Positions 54,701-62,804 of a stretch of DNA of 64,000 nt are shown here, piece by piece; the first letter of the stretch is position 1; every line of letters begins with the position of its first letter. A program made the position numbers and the translations under genes. Location of the stretch: the NCBI GenBank assembly GCA_903893795.1, contig CAITNO010000016.1:1-64000 (forward strand), given 5' to 3'. The notes beneath the pieces are model-generated. The model made no database searches and was not told the origin of the DNA. It saw only the letters and a list, made by a program, of their open reading frames with translations. The DNA is from Candidatus Hydrogenedentota bacterium (lineage in GTDB: Bacteria > Hydrogenedentota > Hydrogenedentia > Hydrogenedentales > CAITNO01).

Positions 54701-55867
54701 ATGGACAACGTATATATCGTTTCCGCGGTGCGCACCGCGGTGGGCCGTTCCAAGGCGGGCAGCGCGATTGCGCACGTGCGCCCCGACGATCTGGGCGCGG
54801 CGGCCATTGCCGAGGCGGTGAAACGCTCCGGCGTGCCGGCGGACCGGATCGACGACTGCATCATGGGATGCGCGTTCCCCGAGGCCGAGTCCGGCATGAA
54901 CGTGGGCCGTGTCGCCCTCCAGGTGGCGGGCCTGCCCGACACGATCCCCGGCGAAACCATCAACCGTTTCTGCTCATCCGGTCTTGAGACGATGGCGACG
55001 GCCGCCGCGAAGATCGAGGCGGGCATGATCAGTTGCGCCATTGCCGGCGGGCTGGAGTCGATGAGCATCATTCCGATGGGCGGCAACAAGCTCGTGCCCA
55101 ATCCGACGCTCACCAAGACCCATCCGCGCGCCTACAGCGGCATGGGCCTGTGCTCCGACAATGTGGCCCGGGACTTCAACATCACCCGCGAGGAATGCGA
55201 CGCGTGGGCGCTGCGCAGCAACCAGCGCGCCGTGGCCGCCATTGAGGCGGGCAAGTTCAAGGACGAAATCGTGCCCCTGACCGTTGCCGGCCCCGGTGGC
55301 AAGACCTATGTGTTCGACACCGACGAGGGTCCGCGCGCCGACACGACCCTCGAGAGCCTCGCCTCGCTGCGGCCCGCCTTTGCTGCGTCGCCCAAGCTCG
55401 GCGTGAGCACCGCCGGAAATTCCAGCCAGACGAGCTGCGGCGCGGCCGCCACGGTTCTTGCCAGCGCGGCGCTGGTGAAGGAACTGGGCCTCAAGCCGCT
55501 GGCGAAGCTGCGCGGCTATGCCGTGTGCGCAGGCGACCCCGGCTACCTCGGCCCGCCGCAGGTGCCTGCGATTGAGAAGGCCTGCGCCATGGCCGGCATC
55601 ACGGTGAAGGACATCGGTCTGGTCGAGTGCAACGAGGCTTTTGCCGCGCAGACGATCTACGTGGTCAAGACGCTCGGTCTCGACGAGGAAATCGTCAACG
55701 TCAACGGCGGCGCCATCGCGCTGGGCCACCCGCTCGGCTGCACCGGCGCCAAGCTGGCCACGCAGCTCATCAACGAGATGCGGCGGCGCGGCGTGAAGTG
55801 GGGCCTGGAGACGATGTGCATCGGCGGCGGCATGGGCGGCGCCGGCGTGTTCGAACTCTGCGACTAA
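54701..55867 (+). CDS. fadA: Acetyl-CoA C-acyltransferase (thiolase)
   Basis: The 388-residue thiolase contains RFCSSGLETMATAAAKI with the nucleophilic Cys (~91), the mid region SMSIIPMGGNKLV, VECNEAFAAQTI (His replaced-type loop, NEAF), GGAIALGHPLGCTGAKLAT (catalytic His) and terminal MCIGGGMGGAGVFE (second Cys). It cleaves 3-ketoacyl-CoA with CoA. AGGGAG precedes the ATG. With fadN it forms a two-gene beta-oxidation operon; an acyl-CoA dehydrogenase is not in the window. Confidence 0.93.
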   Translation: MDNVYIVSAVRTAVGRSKAGSAIAHVRPDDLGAAAIAEAVKRSGVPADRIDDCIMGCAFPEAESGMNVGRVALQVAGLPDTIPGETINRFCSSGLETMATAAAKIEAGMISCAIAGGLESMSIIPMGGNKLVPNPTLTKTHPRAYSGMGLCSDNVARDFNITREECDAWALRSNQRAVAAIEAGKFKDEIVPLTVAGPGGKTYVFDTDEGPRADTTLESLASLRPAFAASPKLGVSTAGNSSQTSCGAAATVLASAALVKELGLKPLAKLRGYAVCAGDPGYLGPPQVPAIEKACAMAGITVKDIGLVECNEAFAAQTIYVVKTLGLDEEIVNVNGGAIALGHPLGCTGAKLATQLINEMRRRGVKWGLETMCIGGGMGGAGVFELCD

Positions 55868-55886
55868 ACTCCACGCGGTAAACTTT

Positions 55887-55922
55887 CTGCGGCGGATCGG
55901 GCCAGCGCCCGGTCCGCCGCAG
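55887..55922 (+). terminator. Intrinsic terminator of fadNA
   Basis: Bases 55887-55902 pair with 55907-55922 (16 bp with one G-T pair) around the loop CAGC, followed by TGCTTTCTG. It starts 20 bases after the fadA stop. Confidence 0.75.
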
Positions 55923-55964
55923 TGCTTTCTGTGGGACCGCCGGACAGGCAGGAGCCCCCTGCGT

Positions 55965-55994
55965 TTGCCCGGTCCATGCGCGGCGTTCTACAAT
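55965..55994 (+). promoter_or_regulatory. Promoter of mntP
   Basis: TTGCCC (55965-55970) and TACAAT (55989-55994) have an 18-base spacer. Transcription would start about 28 bases before the mntP ATG, so there is no room for an Mn riboswitch. Confidence 0.45.
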
Positions 55995-56028
55995 GCGTCC
56001 TTCCCCGACCCTGGAGCGGTTCCCCTGC

Positions 56029-56598
56029 ATGGACTTTCTGACCCTGACAGGCATCGCCGTCGGCCTGTCCATGGACGCGCTGGCGGTGGCCATCGGCGCG
56101 AGTGTGGGCCTGCGCGGCGTGACGCCGCGCCAGGTCTTTCGGCTGTCCTTCCATTTTGGCCTGTTCCAGGCGCTCATGCCCATTCTCGGATGGACGCTGG
56201 GCAGTCTGGCCGCGGGGCATATCGGCACCTACGGCAATTGGATTGCCTTCCTCCTGCTCCTGTTTGTCGGCATCAAGGCGGTGTATGAGGCGCTGTTCGA
56301 CGGTGAGGAGGAACGGGCCAGGCGCAGCGACCCGACCCGCGGCCTGAACATGGTGCTGCTGTCCGTGGCCACCAGCATCGACGCGCTCGCCGTGGGACTC
56401 ACCTTCGCCATGCTCGGCATTGTCGTGTGGTATCCCGCCACCGTCATCGGTTGCATCACGGCGGTCATCACCATGGTCGGCATGATTTTCGGTGCCTGGC
56501 TGGGGCAGCGATTCGGCAAGATCATGGAGGTCATCGGCGGGCTGGTCCTCATCGCCATCGGCTTCAAGGTTCTTGCCGGGAACAGTTCTTTCCTGTAG
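56029..56598 (+). CDS. mntP: Manganese efflux pump MntP
   Basis: The 189-residue protein has six membrane segments and the paired MntP sequences TGIAVGLSMDALAVAIGASVGLRG and NMVLLSVATSIDALAVGLTFAM, each with the membrane Asp of an internal repeat. GLFQALMPILGWTLG and the final GGLVLIAIGFKVL are also typical. It exports Mn2+ from the cytoplasm. The ATG at 56029 is favoured by GGAGCGG; a longer start would add only unrelated residues. No manganese riboswitch is seen. Confidence 0.93.
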   Translation: MDFLTLTGIAVGLSMDALAVAIGASVGLRGVTPRQVFRLSFHFGLFQALMPILGWTLGSLAAGHIGTYGNWIAFLLLLFVGIKAVYEALFDGEEERARRSDPTRGLNMVLLSVATSIDALAVGLTFAMLGIVVWYPATVIGCITAVITMVGMIFGAWLGQRFGKIMEVIGGLVLIAIGFKVLAGNSSFL

Positions 56599-56752
56599 CA
56601 CTTTTCTCCAGTGCGGGCCTCCTCTCCGGAAAGTCACGCCTCGCCCGAACGGTCCTATCCGCAAAAAGGAGTCGCAACGTGCGCAGGAAGGGGTCTGACA
56701 GGTAGAATACCCGTTCGCCGATTTGAACCCATTCTGCAACCGGAGCCTTTTT

Positions 56753-57898
56753 GTGAAATCTTTGCTCAAGTCCCTCACGCTCAATCCCAAGGAGGACCGC
56801 CGTCTGGTGCGCGGTCATCTGTGGGCCTACCGCAACGAATTCAAACATCTGCCCGAGGAAATGGCCGACGGCGAGGCGGTGGATGTGTTTTCCGACGGCC
56901 GCCGCTTTGTGGGGCGCGGTTTCTACCAGTCGCAGGGCGGCATTGCCGTGCGCATCGTCACGCGGCACCAGGAGGAACTGGACGCGGAATTCTTCCTTGC
57001 CCGTTTTGCCTCGGCGCGGACGCTCCGCGAGCGCCTCTTTCCCGGATCCTCCGTGTACCGCTGGATCTATGGCGAGAGTGACGGACTGCCGGGGCTGGTG
57101 GTGGACCGCTACGGCACGGTGGCCGTGGCGCGGGCCGCGTCCGTCTTTTACAACGGCTGCGCCGAAATGATTGCCGAGGCCTGCATGGCCGAGGGCGGGA
57201 CGAGCGGCGTGGTGTTCGCCTGGGGAAACACGACGAAGACCTTTGGCAACGTGCCGGAAATCGTGCCGATCGACGTGGACGGCGTGCGCGCCGATTTGAA
57301 TCTTGCCGAGGCTCAGAAAACGGGGCTGTTCCTGGACCAGCGCCGCAACTGGCAGAGCATCCGCACCTTTGCCGCAGGCGCCCGCGTGTTTGACGGGCAC
57401 TGCTACCACGGGTTCTGGTCCTGCAACGCGGCGCTTGCGGGCGCGCGGTCCGTGCTTGGCGTGGACACTTCCGAAAAGGCTATCGAACAGGCCACGCGCA
57501 ACGCGGCGCTCAACGGCGTCGCCGACCAGTGCGTGTTTGTGAAGAGCGACGTGGAAAAGGTGCTGGGCGAGGCGACGAATTTCTTCGATGTCATCGTGCT
57601 GGACCCGCCCGCACTGGCGAAGAACCGCACGCTGGTGCGCAAGGCGCTGCCGCGCTATCAGGCCATCAATGAACTGGCACTGGGGCGCATCGCGCCCGAG
57701 GGCGGTTTTCTGATCACCTCGTCCTGCTCGCATTTTGTGGATGCGCCCACCTTCCTGGAAACGGTGAAGTACGCCGCCACGGCCACGGGCAGGCGCGTTT
57801 CCCTGCTGGAGCTGCGCGGCGCCGCGCCAGACCATCCCGTGCTGCTGGCCATGCCAGAAACCACCTACCTCAAGTGCGCCGTGCTGCGCGTGGAGTAG
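56753..57898 (+). CDS. rlmI: Class I SAM-dependent rRNA cytosine methyltransferase, RlmI-like
   Basis: The 381-residue protein (GTG start behind GGAG) has an N-terminal PUA-like region (LNPKEDRRLVRGHLWAYRNEF) and a methyltransferase core. Visible are GLVVDRYG, KTGLFLDQRRNW, a weakened motif I (ARVFDGHCYHGFWSC), VDTSEKAIEQATRNA, DVIVLDPPALAKN (motif IV DPP) and a motif VI segment LITSSCSHFVD with the catalytic Cys. RlmI methylates C1962 of 23S rRNA; the close relatives RlmK/RlmKL-type enzymes are alternatives. Odd point: motif I reads FDGHCYHG instead of the usual FxGxGxxG-like sequence. Confidence 0.87.
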   Translation: MKSLLKSLTLNPKEDRRLVRGHLWAYRNEFKHLPEEMADGEAVDVFSDGRRFVGRGFYQSQGGIAVRIVTRHQEELDAEFFLARFASARTLRERLFPGSSVYRWIYGESDGLPGLVVDRYGTVAVARAASVFYNGCAEMIAEACMAEGGTSGVVFAWGNTTKTFGNVPEIVPIDVDGVRADLNLAEAQKTGLFLDQRRNWQSIRTFAAGARVFDGHCYHGFWSCNAALAGARSVLGVDTSEKAIEQATRNAALNGVADQCVFVKSDVEKVLGEATNFFDVIVLDPPALAKNRTLVRKALPRYQAINELALGRIAPEGGFLITSSCSHFVDAPTFLETVKYAATATGRRVSLLELRGAAPDHPVLLAMPETTYLKCAVLRVE

Positions 57899-57905
57899 TC
57901 AGGCG

Positions 57906-58991
57906 ATGGCGATGAATTCCACGTCGTTAATTGGGGCCCCTGCGAAGAATCCACATCCCCCGGCGCTTCGCGCCACCCCCTTCAAAGGGGGATTGAAGAC
58001 TGCCGTTTGTCTTTTCCTTCTCTGGTGTGCGGCAGTGGCGGCGCAGGAATCTGCTGGTGGGGCGCTGCCGCCGCCTGCAAAGGACCTTCAGGTCACGCGC
58101 TTCGATGCCAATCCCATCATCCATCCGGACATGCTGTCCGGCCGGGACGGAGAGAACATCAACGGGCCGTCTTTGATTCGCGTGCCCGAATGGCTGCCCA
58201 AGCCGCTGGGAAAGTATTACCTCTATTTTGCCGACCACCACGGCGACTACATCCGGCTGGCCTATGCGGACCATTTGGAAGGGCCGTGGATGGTTTACAA
58301 GCCGGGCACGCTGCGTCTCAAGCAGGTGCCTGACGGCAAATCGCATGTGGCCTCGCCCGACGTCATAATCGATGATGCGCGCAAAGAACTGCGCATGTAC
58401 TTCCACAGCCCGTCGAAAACCACGGGCAAACAGACCAGCTACCTGGCGGCATCCGCCGACGGCCTTCATTTTACCGTCCGCCCTGAACGGCTCGGCCCCT
58501 TCTATTTTCGCGTGTTCCACTATGGCGATTACTGGTATGCCATGAGCAAGCGCGGCTGGCTGTGCCGGTCCAAGGATGGCGTGACGGGTTTTGAAGAGGG
58601 GCCCAATCCGTTTCCCCTGGTCGCGAGGCATGACGGCGAGGAGAACGGGCCCGGCATACGCCACGTGGCGGTGGACCTGTCCGGTGACATGCTGACGGTC
58701 TATTACTCCAATATCGGCGACATGCCCGAGTGCATTCAGCGCAGCACCATTGCCCTGGGTCCGGACTGGAAGGAGTGGAAGGCCGGTCCGCCCGAACTGG
58801 TGCTGAAGCCGGAGAAGGATTACGAGGGCACCGAGGTCGCGCTGGCCCGGTCCAGCGGCGGCAGCGCCAAGGGCCGCGAGAATGCCCTTCGTGATCCTGC
58901 GATCTTCAAGGAAGACGGGCGCACCTGGCTGCTTTACAGCGTGGCCGGAGAGAACGGGATCGGTATCGCGGAACTGAACAACGTTAAGTAG
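57906..58991 (+). CDS. Exported GH43-like five-bladed beta-propeller protein
   Basis: The 361-residue product has a signal-like hydrophobic segment TAVCLFLLWCAAVAAQ near residues 32-47. The body carries GH43/GH32-type propeller motifs: NINGPSLIRVPEWL, GKYYLYFADHHGDYIRLAYAD, SPDVIIDDARKELRMYFHS, GIRHVAVDLSGDMLTVYYSNIG and RDPAIFKEDGRTWLLYSV. An acid pair matching GH43 catalysis is not certain. The N-terminal 30 residues are odd: they are encoded across a palindromic repeat (57956-57994), so the native start may have been altered. It probably acts on glycans outside the cytoplasm. Confidence 0.75.
   Translation: MAMNSTSLIGAPAKNPHPPALRATPFKGGLKTAVCLFLLWCAAVAAQESAGGALPPPAKDLQVTRFDANPIIHPDMLSGRDGENINGPSLIRVPEWLPKPLGKYYLYFADHHGDYIRLAYADHLEGPWMVYKPGTLRLKQVPDGKSHVASPDVIIDDARKELRMYFHSPSKTTGKQTSYLAASADGLHFTVRPERLGPFYFRVFHYGDYWYAMSKRGWLCRSKDGVTGFEEGPNPFPLVARHDGEENGPGIRHVAVDLSGDMLTVYYSNIGDMPECIQRSTIALGPDWKEWKAGPPELVLKPEKDYEGTEVALARSSGGSAKGRENALRDPAIFKEDGRTWLLYSVAGENGIGIAELNNVK
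57956..57994. repeat. Double-hairpin repeat within the 5' end of the GH43-like gene
   Basis: GGCGC-TTC-GCGCC (57962-57974) is followed by CCCCCT-TCAA-AGGGGG (57976-57991). The same class of double hairpin is common between genes in related genomes; here it is translated as PHPPALRATPFKGGLK. Confidence 0.65.
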
Positions 58992-59040
58992 CGTCCGCCT
59001 TTTGGGCGGACGTGGATGCCCGCCTGCGCGGGCATGACGG
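58992..59040. repeat. Two adjacent palindromic repeats after the GH43-like gene
   Basis: CGTCCGCC/GGCGGACG (58992-58999, 59005-59012) and ATGCCCGC/GCGGGCAT (59016-59023, 59028-59035) form two hairpins, followed by GACGG. They begin right at the stop codon and may also stabilise or terminate the transcript. Confidence 0.65.
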
Positions 59041-59055
59041 AAGCCAGATCGAGGG

Positions 59056-59724
59056 CTACGCGAAGAAGAACAGGATGCGCAGCAGCAGCGAGAGGGTGGA
59101 GATGGTGAAGGTGAAGAGCGGCATAGGCTTGTCCTCCACTTCGTGGAACACGCGCACCTTGTGCTGCACCTGGTAGAGGGTGATGATGTCTTTGAATGTG
59201 AAGGCCTCACGCTTGCCGATGGCCACCCACAGCTTGCCCGGCTGTCCCGCCGGGTCCCAGGCGGCCAGGTAGTAGCGTCCGTCCTGCGGCAGCGGTATTT
59301 CCTTCTCGAACATGACCCAGGACTGGGTGCCGGTGAAGGGTTCATCGAAGAAGGTGGGCGTGATGGCGTCCGACGTGTAGGTCTGGGCTCCCAGGCCCAC
59401 GGGAATCGCGATGGGCGGTTTCACATCGCCCAGTCCCGGTCCGACCAGTGCCAGCACGGGCCGGTAGTTTTCCAGGCGGGTGAGATAGGGCACACCCAAC
59501 TGGAAATAGACGAGGTCGCCCGCCTTGCCGTCAAAGGCAATCCACACTTGTGCCGTGCCGGGCGTCACATCATGGTACAGCACCTGCGAAAGCGTCACAT
59601 CGCGCAGATAGAGTGCAGTGCCCGCGCTGGTGTGCGAGCCGTCATCGGCGACGTAGTTGTGCGCCCATGCCCCGCCCGTGAGAAGAAGAACCCATACCGC
59701 CAGAGTTGCCCTGTGACTATTCAT
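59056..59724 (-). CDS. Exported protein of unknown function with C-terminal membrane anchor
   Basis: The 222-residue product has a signal peptide (ATLAVWVLLLTGGAWA, likely cleaved before HNYVADDG) and a C-terminal hydrophobic segment (FTISTLSLLLRILFFFA). The middle looks all-beta: a short exported domain with LGVPYLTRLENYRPVLALVGPG and GRYYLAAWDPAGQPGKLWVAIGKREAF. This resembles proteins of the bacterial pre-peptidase/DUF-type beta-sandwich class in shape only. No family is recognised. The signal peptide and C-terminal anchor suggest a periplasmic, membrane-tethered protein. Confidence 0.7.
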   Translation of the reverse strand: MNSHRATLAVWVLLLTGGAWAHNYVADDGSHTSAGTALYLRDVTLSQVLYHDVTPGTAQVWIAFDGKAGDLVYFQLGVPYLTRLENYRPVLALVGPGLGDVKPPIAIPVGLGAQTYTSDAITPTFFDEPFTGTQSWVMFEKEIPLPQDGRYYLAAWDPAGQPGKLWVAIGKREAFTFKDIITLYQVQHKVRVFHEVEDKPMPLFTFTISTLSLLLRILFFFA

Positions 59725-59936
59725 AAACGTTGCCTCCTCGTCTAATGCTACCCTTATTCTTATCGCGACGCAACACCGGACATCGGAGTGACATTCCAGG
59801 GCGGGCGTAGAAAGTTGAGAGAACCGGGAATCAACGCAGATCGCCCCGCGTTGGGGGAAGTTATGTTTGACGCTGTGACAGCAAAATGAAACAACCGGGG
59901 AAAGTTGGCGACAACATCACCCATGATGGAGGCAGT

Positions 59937-60890
59937 ATGCGAATCTTGCATCTCAAAGTGGGGGGCGCAACAGTCGTCGCAGCCCTGCTTGTCATGTCCT
60001 TTACAACGTCCGCCCTTAGCATGGACAAGGCCGGCCTTGTCGATGCTGTTGCCAGCGGGGCAAAACTGACCAAGGCGGATGCGGGCCGCGCGCTGGACGC
60101 AACACTCGATGCGATCACCGGCGTCCTGGCCACAACGGCGAAAAAGAAGGGCGACCGGATAAGCCTGGTGGGTTTTGGGTCCTTTTCCGTATCGGTGGGC
60201 GTGCCCGCCGACAGCGACAGCTGCGTGCAGGTCGGGCAGGTGGAATTCGAGCCGGCAAACGCCTTTGCCAAACTGATCAACCCCATTGCGATGGACAAGG
60301 GGATGCGTTTCCGTGTGCAGAACGTGTCGGACAGCCCCGATGGGCTTGTCGTAACGGGAGTGGTGCAGCAGGGTTCGCTGAGTGTGGGTGATGTGCTGCA
60401 GCCGATTGACGGGGTCGGCCAAATCGGCGGGATAACCGGGGGCGTGGTCGCGGGAATCGTTGTCGGGGCCGTCAGAGTCTCGGAGGCATCGGCGGGCCAG
60501 ATGGCATCCCTGCTGTTGCGGGGGATTGATAAGAAAGACATTCGGCGCGGCATGGTTCTCGTGAAGAGCCCCGCCCCTGAAGACCCGGGGCCGCCGCTAA
60601 GCCCCTGTTTTGTCCATGTCCTTGCGGAGCAGATCGCCGCTGAGGCGGCAAAGGCATCGGGACTTTCTTTCGAGTCCGCGCTGACGGCCCTGCAGGTTGC
60701 TGAAGAAACCATCATGGACACCGTGGCGGCAGGGTATGCCGTGAACCTTGAAGGCTTTGGCGTGTTCTATGTGCTGGGCGAAAAGATTCTCAGCACCACG
60801 GACCCCGGGACGGACCTGCCCTCGGGCGGCATGAAGAAAACCGCCAAGTTCAAGGCAGGGGCCGATTTGGCCCATACGGTAAACAAGTAG
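59937..60890 (+). CDS. Apparently exported HU / EF-Tu-domain-2 / HU-like chimeric protein
   Basis: The 317-residue product (ATG 59937, GGAGG upstream) begins with a signal-like segment (VVAALLVMSFTTSALS, residues 13-28). Residues 29-~118 form an HU/IHF fold: DKAGLVDAVASGAKLTKADA and ISLVGFGSFSVSVG. Residues ~119-211 match EF-Tu domain 2: KGMRFRVQNV, GLVVTGVVQQGSLSVGDVL and SLLLRGIDKKDIRRGMVLVK. Residues ~225-317 are a second HU-like domain: AKASGLSFESALTALQ, VNLEGFGVFYV and MKKTAKFKAGADLAHTVN. The DNA-intercalating RNPxTG arm is absent from both HU copies. No GTPase domain is present. Function is unknown; export is inferred from the N terminus only. Confidence 0.85.
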   Translation: MRILHLKVGGATVVAALLVMSFTTSALSMDKAGLVDAVASGAKLTKADAGRALDATLDAITGVLATTAKKKGDRISLVGFGSFSVSVGVPADSDSCVQVGQVEFEPANAFAKLINPIAMDKGMRFRVQNVSDSPDGLVVTGVVQQGSLSVGDVLQPIDGVGQIGGITGGVVAGIVVGAVRVSEASAGQMASLLLRGIDKKDIRRGMVLVKSPAPEDPGPPLSPCFVHVLAEQIAAEAAKASGLSFESALTALQVAEETIMDTVAAGYAVNLEGFGVFYVLGEKILSTTDPGTDLPSGGMKKTAKFKAGADLAHTVNK

Positions 60891-60899
60891 TTTTTCGCG

Positions 60900-60937
60900 C
60901 ACACCCCGGGATGGTGCATCTCAGGGTGTGTCCTTTT
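60900..60937 (+). terminator. Terminator of the HU/EF-Tu-D2 gene
   Basis: CACACCC (60900-60906) pairs with GGGTGTG (60924-60930), with further pairing of GGGATG with CATCTC inside, followed by TCCTTTT. It lies 10 bases past the stop codon and is well placed for termination. Confidence 0.65.
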
Positions 60938-60959
60938 ATGTTGTCCTTCGAAGAAGGCG

Positions 60960-61691
60960 CTATGCGCGCGGCGGAAAGAGTCCCATCCAGGACCGGACAC
61001 GGTAGCGCAGGATGATGCCGATCATCTCCATGCCCAGGAAGAAGGCCTTTATCTTGCTGCCGGTCACGGAGGACTCGCCGACACGCCTTCCGTAGTTCAC
61101 GGGGATCTCGACGAAGGGGAACTTGTGCAGGATGACGAGCAGCATGAGCTGCGGACCGAAGGCGGAGCCGCCGATGGTGAAATGGGGCCGAATTTGCTCG
61201 TATACCGGCCGGGGGATGAGCTTCATGGAGCAGCCCACGTCGCTGAGGAAAGTCGTGTTGAAAAGGAATTCCAGCAGCTTGCCCACAGCGTAATTGCCCC
61301 ATTTGAGAAAGACGCCCATGTTGGCGCCCTCCCAGACAAACTCGCGCGCGGTGCGCGTGCCAAACACCACCGGCACGTCGTCGCAGAAGGCCAGCAACTT
61401 GATGATGTCCTTGCCGTAGAAGGTGCCGTCGGGCTCGGCGATGATCAGCAGGTCGCCGGTGGCCTCGGCGAGGCCGCGCCAGATGGCGTGTCCGTATCCC
61501 TGCGCGGATTCATGCACCAGTCGCGCGCCCGTGCCCGCCACCTCCTCGTCCGTGCCGGGGGCGGCGTTGTTGTTCACCACCACGATTTCATCCACGTACC
61601 CGTTCGCGAAGAAATCGATGATGGCCTGGCGGATCGAGTCCTTCTCATTGTAGGTGGGGAAGATGACGGATACTTTCTTGTCGTGCCACAT
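60960..61691 (-). CDS. Glycosyltransferase family 2 (dolichol-phosphate mannosyltransferase-like)
   Basis: The 243-residue protein from ATG 61691 has the GT-A core VSVIFPTYNEKDSIRQAII, DEIVVVNNNAAPGTDEEV, IAEPDGTFYGKDIIKLL (the E-P-D acidic motif) and YGRRVGESSVTGSKIKAF near residue 210. These are marks of DPM1/ArnC-like GT2 enzymes that load a sugar on polyprenyl phosphate. The C-terminal hydrophobic segment (FFLGMEMIGIILRYRV) may hold it to the membrane. A much longer upstream frame exists but lacks family similarity and overlaps the lactonase gene on the other strand. It could supply donors to the GT39-like protein at 47023. Confidence 0.85.
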   Translation of the reverse strand: MWHDKKVSVIFPTYNEKDSIRQAIIDFFANGYVDEIVVVNNNAAPGTDEEVAGTGARLVHESAQGYGHAIWRGLAEATGDLLIIAEPDGTFYGKDIIKLLAFCDDVPVVFGTRTAREFVWEGANMGVFLKWGNYAVGKLLEFLFNTTFLSDVGCSMKLIPRPVYEQIRPHFTIGGSAFGPQLMLLVILHKFPFVEIPVNYGRRVGESSVTGSKIKAFFLGMEMIGIILRYRVRSWMGLFPPRA

Positions 61692-61791
61692 AGTGCCAGC
61701 ATGATGCGTATCCGTCCTGCAAAAATCAAACGGGAACGGCGGGGTGCCCGGCTGATATGATGAGCAGAACAGGCATTCAGGAGTAACAGAC

Positions 61792-62667
61792 ATGACTGCA
61801 TGGTTGATGACGGCACTGCTGGCGCTGGGCGCAGCGCCGGGGGAAAGCGCGGTGACGGCGGGTCCGCCGGAACAGGTCGCCACGGGGTTCACCTTCACCG
61901 AGGGGCCGCTGTGGCTGGGGAAGGAGGGGCTCATCTTCAGCGATATCCCCGCCGACACCATGTTCCGGCTGGACAAGTCCGCATTCCGCAAGCCGAGCCA
62001 CTGGTCGAACGGACTCACGCTGGACCGGGAGGGACGGCTGATCGCCTGCGAGACCACCACGCGCCGCATTACACGCACCGAGAAGGATGAGGCCATCACG
62101 GTCATCGCCGACAGCTTCGAGGGACACAAACTCAACGGCCCGAATGACGTGGTTGTCCGCTCGGACGGCACGATCTTCTTTACCGATCCCCCTTACGGAC
62201 TTCCCAAGCGGCTGCAGGACCCGTCGGCGGAACTGGACTTTTGCGGCGTCTTTGCCGTCAAACCCGGCGAGGCGGTCCGGGCGCTGGTCAAGGATTTAGA
62301 AACGCCCAACGGCCTCGCCTTCTCTCCCGATGAGAAGATTCTGTATGTCAGCGACACGGAGCGCAAGCACATCCGTGCATTCGACGTGGTTGCGGACGGA
62401 ACGCTTTCCAACAGCCGCGAGATCTACACGCTACCCGTCCCGGACGGCATGAAGGTTGACCCAGCGGGAAGGATCTGGTGTTCCGCCAAGGATGGCATTC
62501 ATGTTATTGGCACGGACGGAAAGCTAATCGAACGCATCGACATTGCCGAGGCGTCCAACTGCGCCTTTGGCGGCGAGGACGCGAAGGCGCTTTATGTGAC
62601 AGCGGGGCCTTCCATTTTCAAGGTGCGCCTCAAGAACGCAGGTGTTCTGCCTGGACCGAAACGGTAA
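61792..62667 (+). CDS. SMP-30/gluconolactonase/LRE family protein
   Basis: The 291-residue product is a six-bladed propeller of the SMP-30/gluconolactonase family. It shows FTEGPLWLGKEGLIFSDIP (metal-binding Glu), LNGPNDVVVRSDGTIFFTDPPYGL (Asn and Asp ligands), NGLAFSPDEKILYVSDT (catalytic Asp region) and PDGMKVDPAGRIWCS. A short hydrophobic N terminus (MTAWLMTALLALGAAPGESA) may be a signal peptide. AGGAGTAACAGAC precedes the ATG. It likely hydrolyses a sugar lactone, fitting the carbohydrate-degrading context. Confidence 0.9.
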   Translation: MTAWLMTALLALGAAPGESAVTAGPPEQVATGFTFTEGPLWLGKEGLIFSDIPADTMFRLDKSAFRKPSHWSNGLTLDREGRLIACETTTRRITRTEKDEAITVIADSFEGHKLNGPNDVVVRSDGTIFFTDPPYGLPKRLQDPSAELDFCGVFAVKPGEAVRALVKDLETPNGLAFSPDEKILYVSDTERKHIRAFDVVADGTLSNSREIYTLPVPDGMKVDPAGRIWCSAKDGIHVIGTDGKLIERIDIAEASNCAFGGEDAKALYVTAGPSIFKVRLKNAGVLPGPKR

Positions 62668-62684
62668 ACCGTCTTTCCCGGATG

Positions 62685-62765
62685 GTCATTGCGAACTAAG
62701 TGAAGCAATCACTTGCTCGCCAAGGCCATGGTTACAAGAGATTGCTTCACTTCGTTCGCAATGAC
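62685..62765. repeat. MITE-like inverted-repeat element after the lactonase gene
   Basis: The arms 62685-62710 and 62740-62765 are 26 bases long and match as reverse complements at 25 positions; each includes GTCATTGCGAAC and GTGAAGCAATC words. The spacer is 29 bases. The core GTCATTGCGA also occurs in the GH127 insertion at 50491-50520, so both belong to one dispersed family. No transposase is encoded. Confidence 0.8.
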
Positions 62766-62804
62766 GACGGGTTCTTTGTGCGCCCTGACACCGGTATCAG
62801 CGCC

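Noticed and set aside
52214-54775. 853-codon open frame antisense to fadN
   Set aside because: Its frame follows the codon periodicity of the GC-rich sense gene, its product is Arg/His/Val-rich without any domain, and fadN is unmistakable. Similar antisense frames at 2226-3704, 10050-11417, 43701-45119 and 46852-48462 were rejected for the same reason.
56599-56752. Manganese riboswitch near mntP
   Set aside because: The leader before mntP is only about 28 bases from the predicted start, and no yybP-ykoY-like fold was seen.
61692-62171. 160-codon upstream extension of the GT2 gene
   Set aside because: It overlaps the SMP-30 gene on the other strand and the GT2 similarity begins at MWHDKKVSVIFP.
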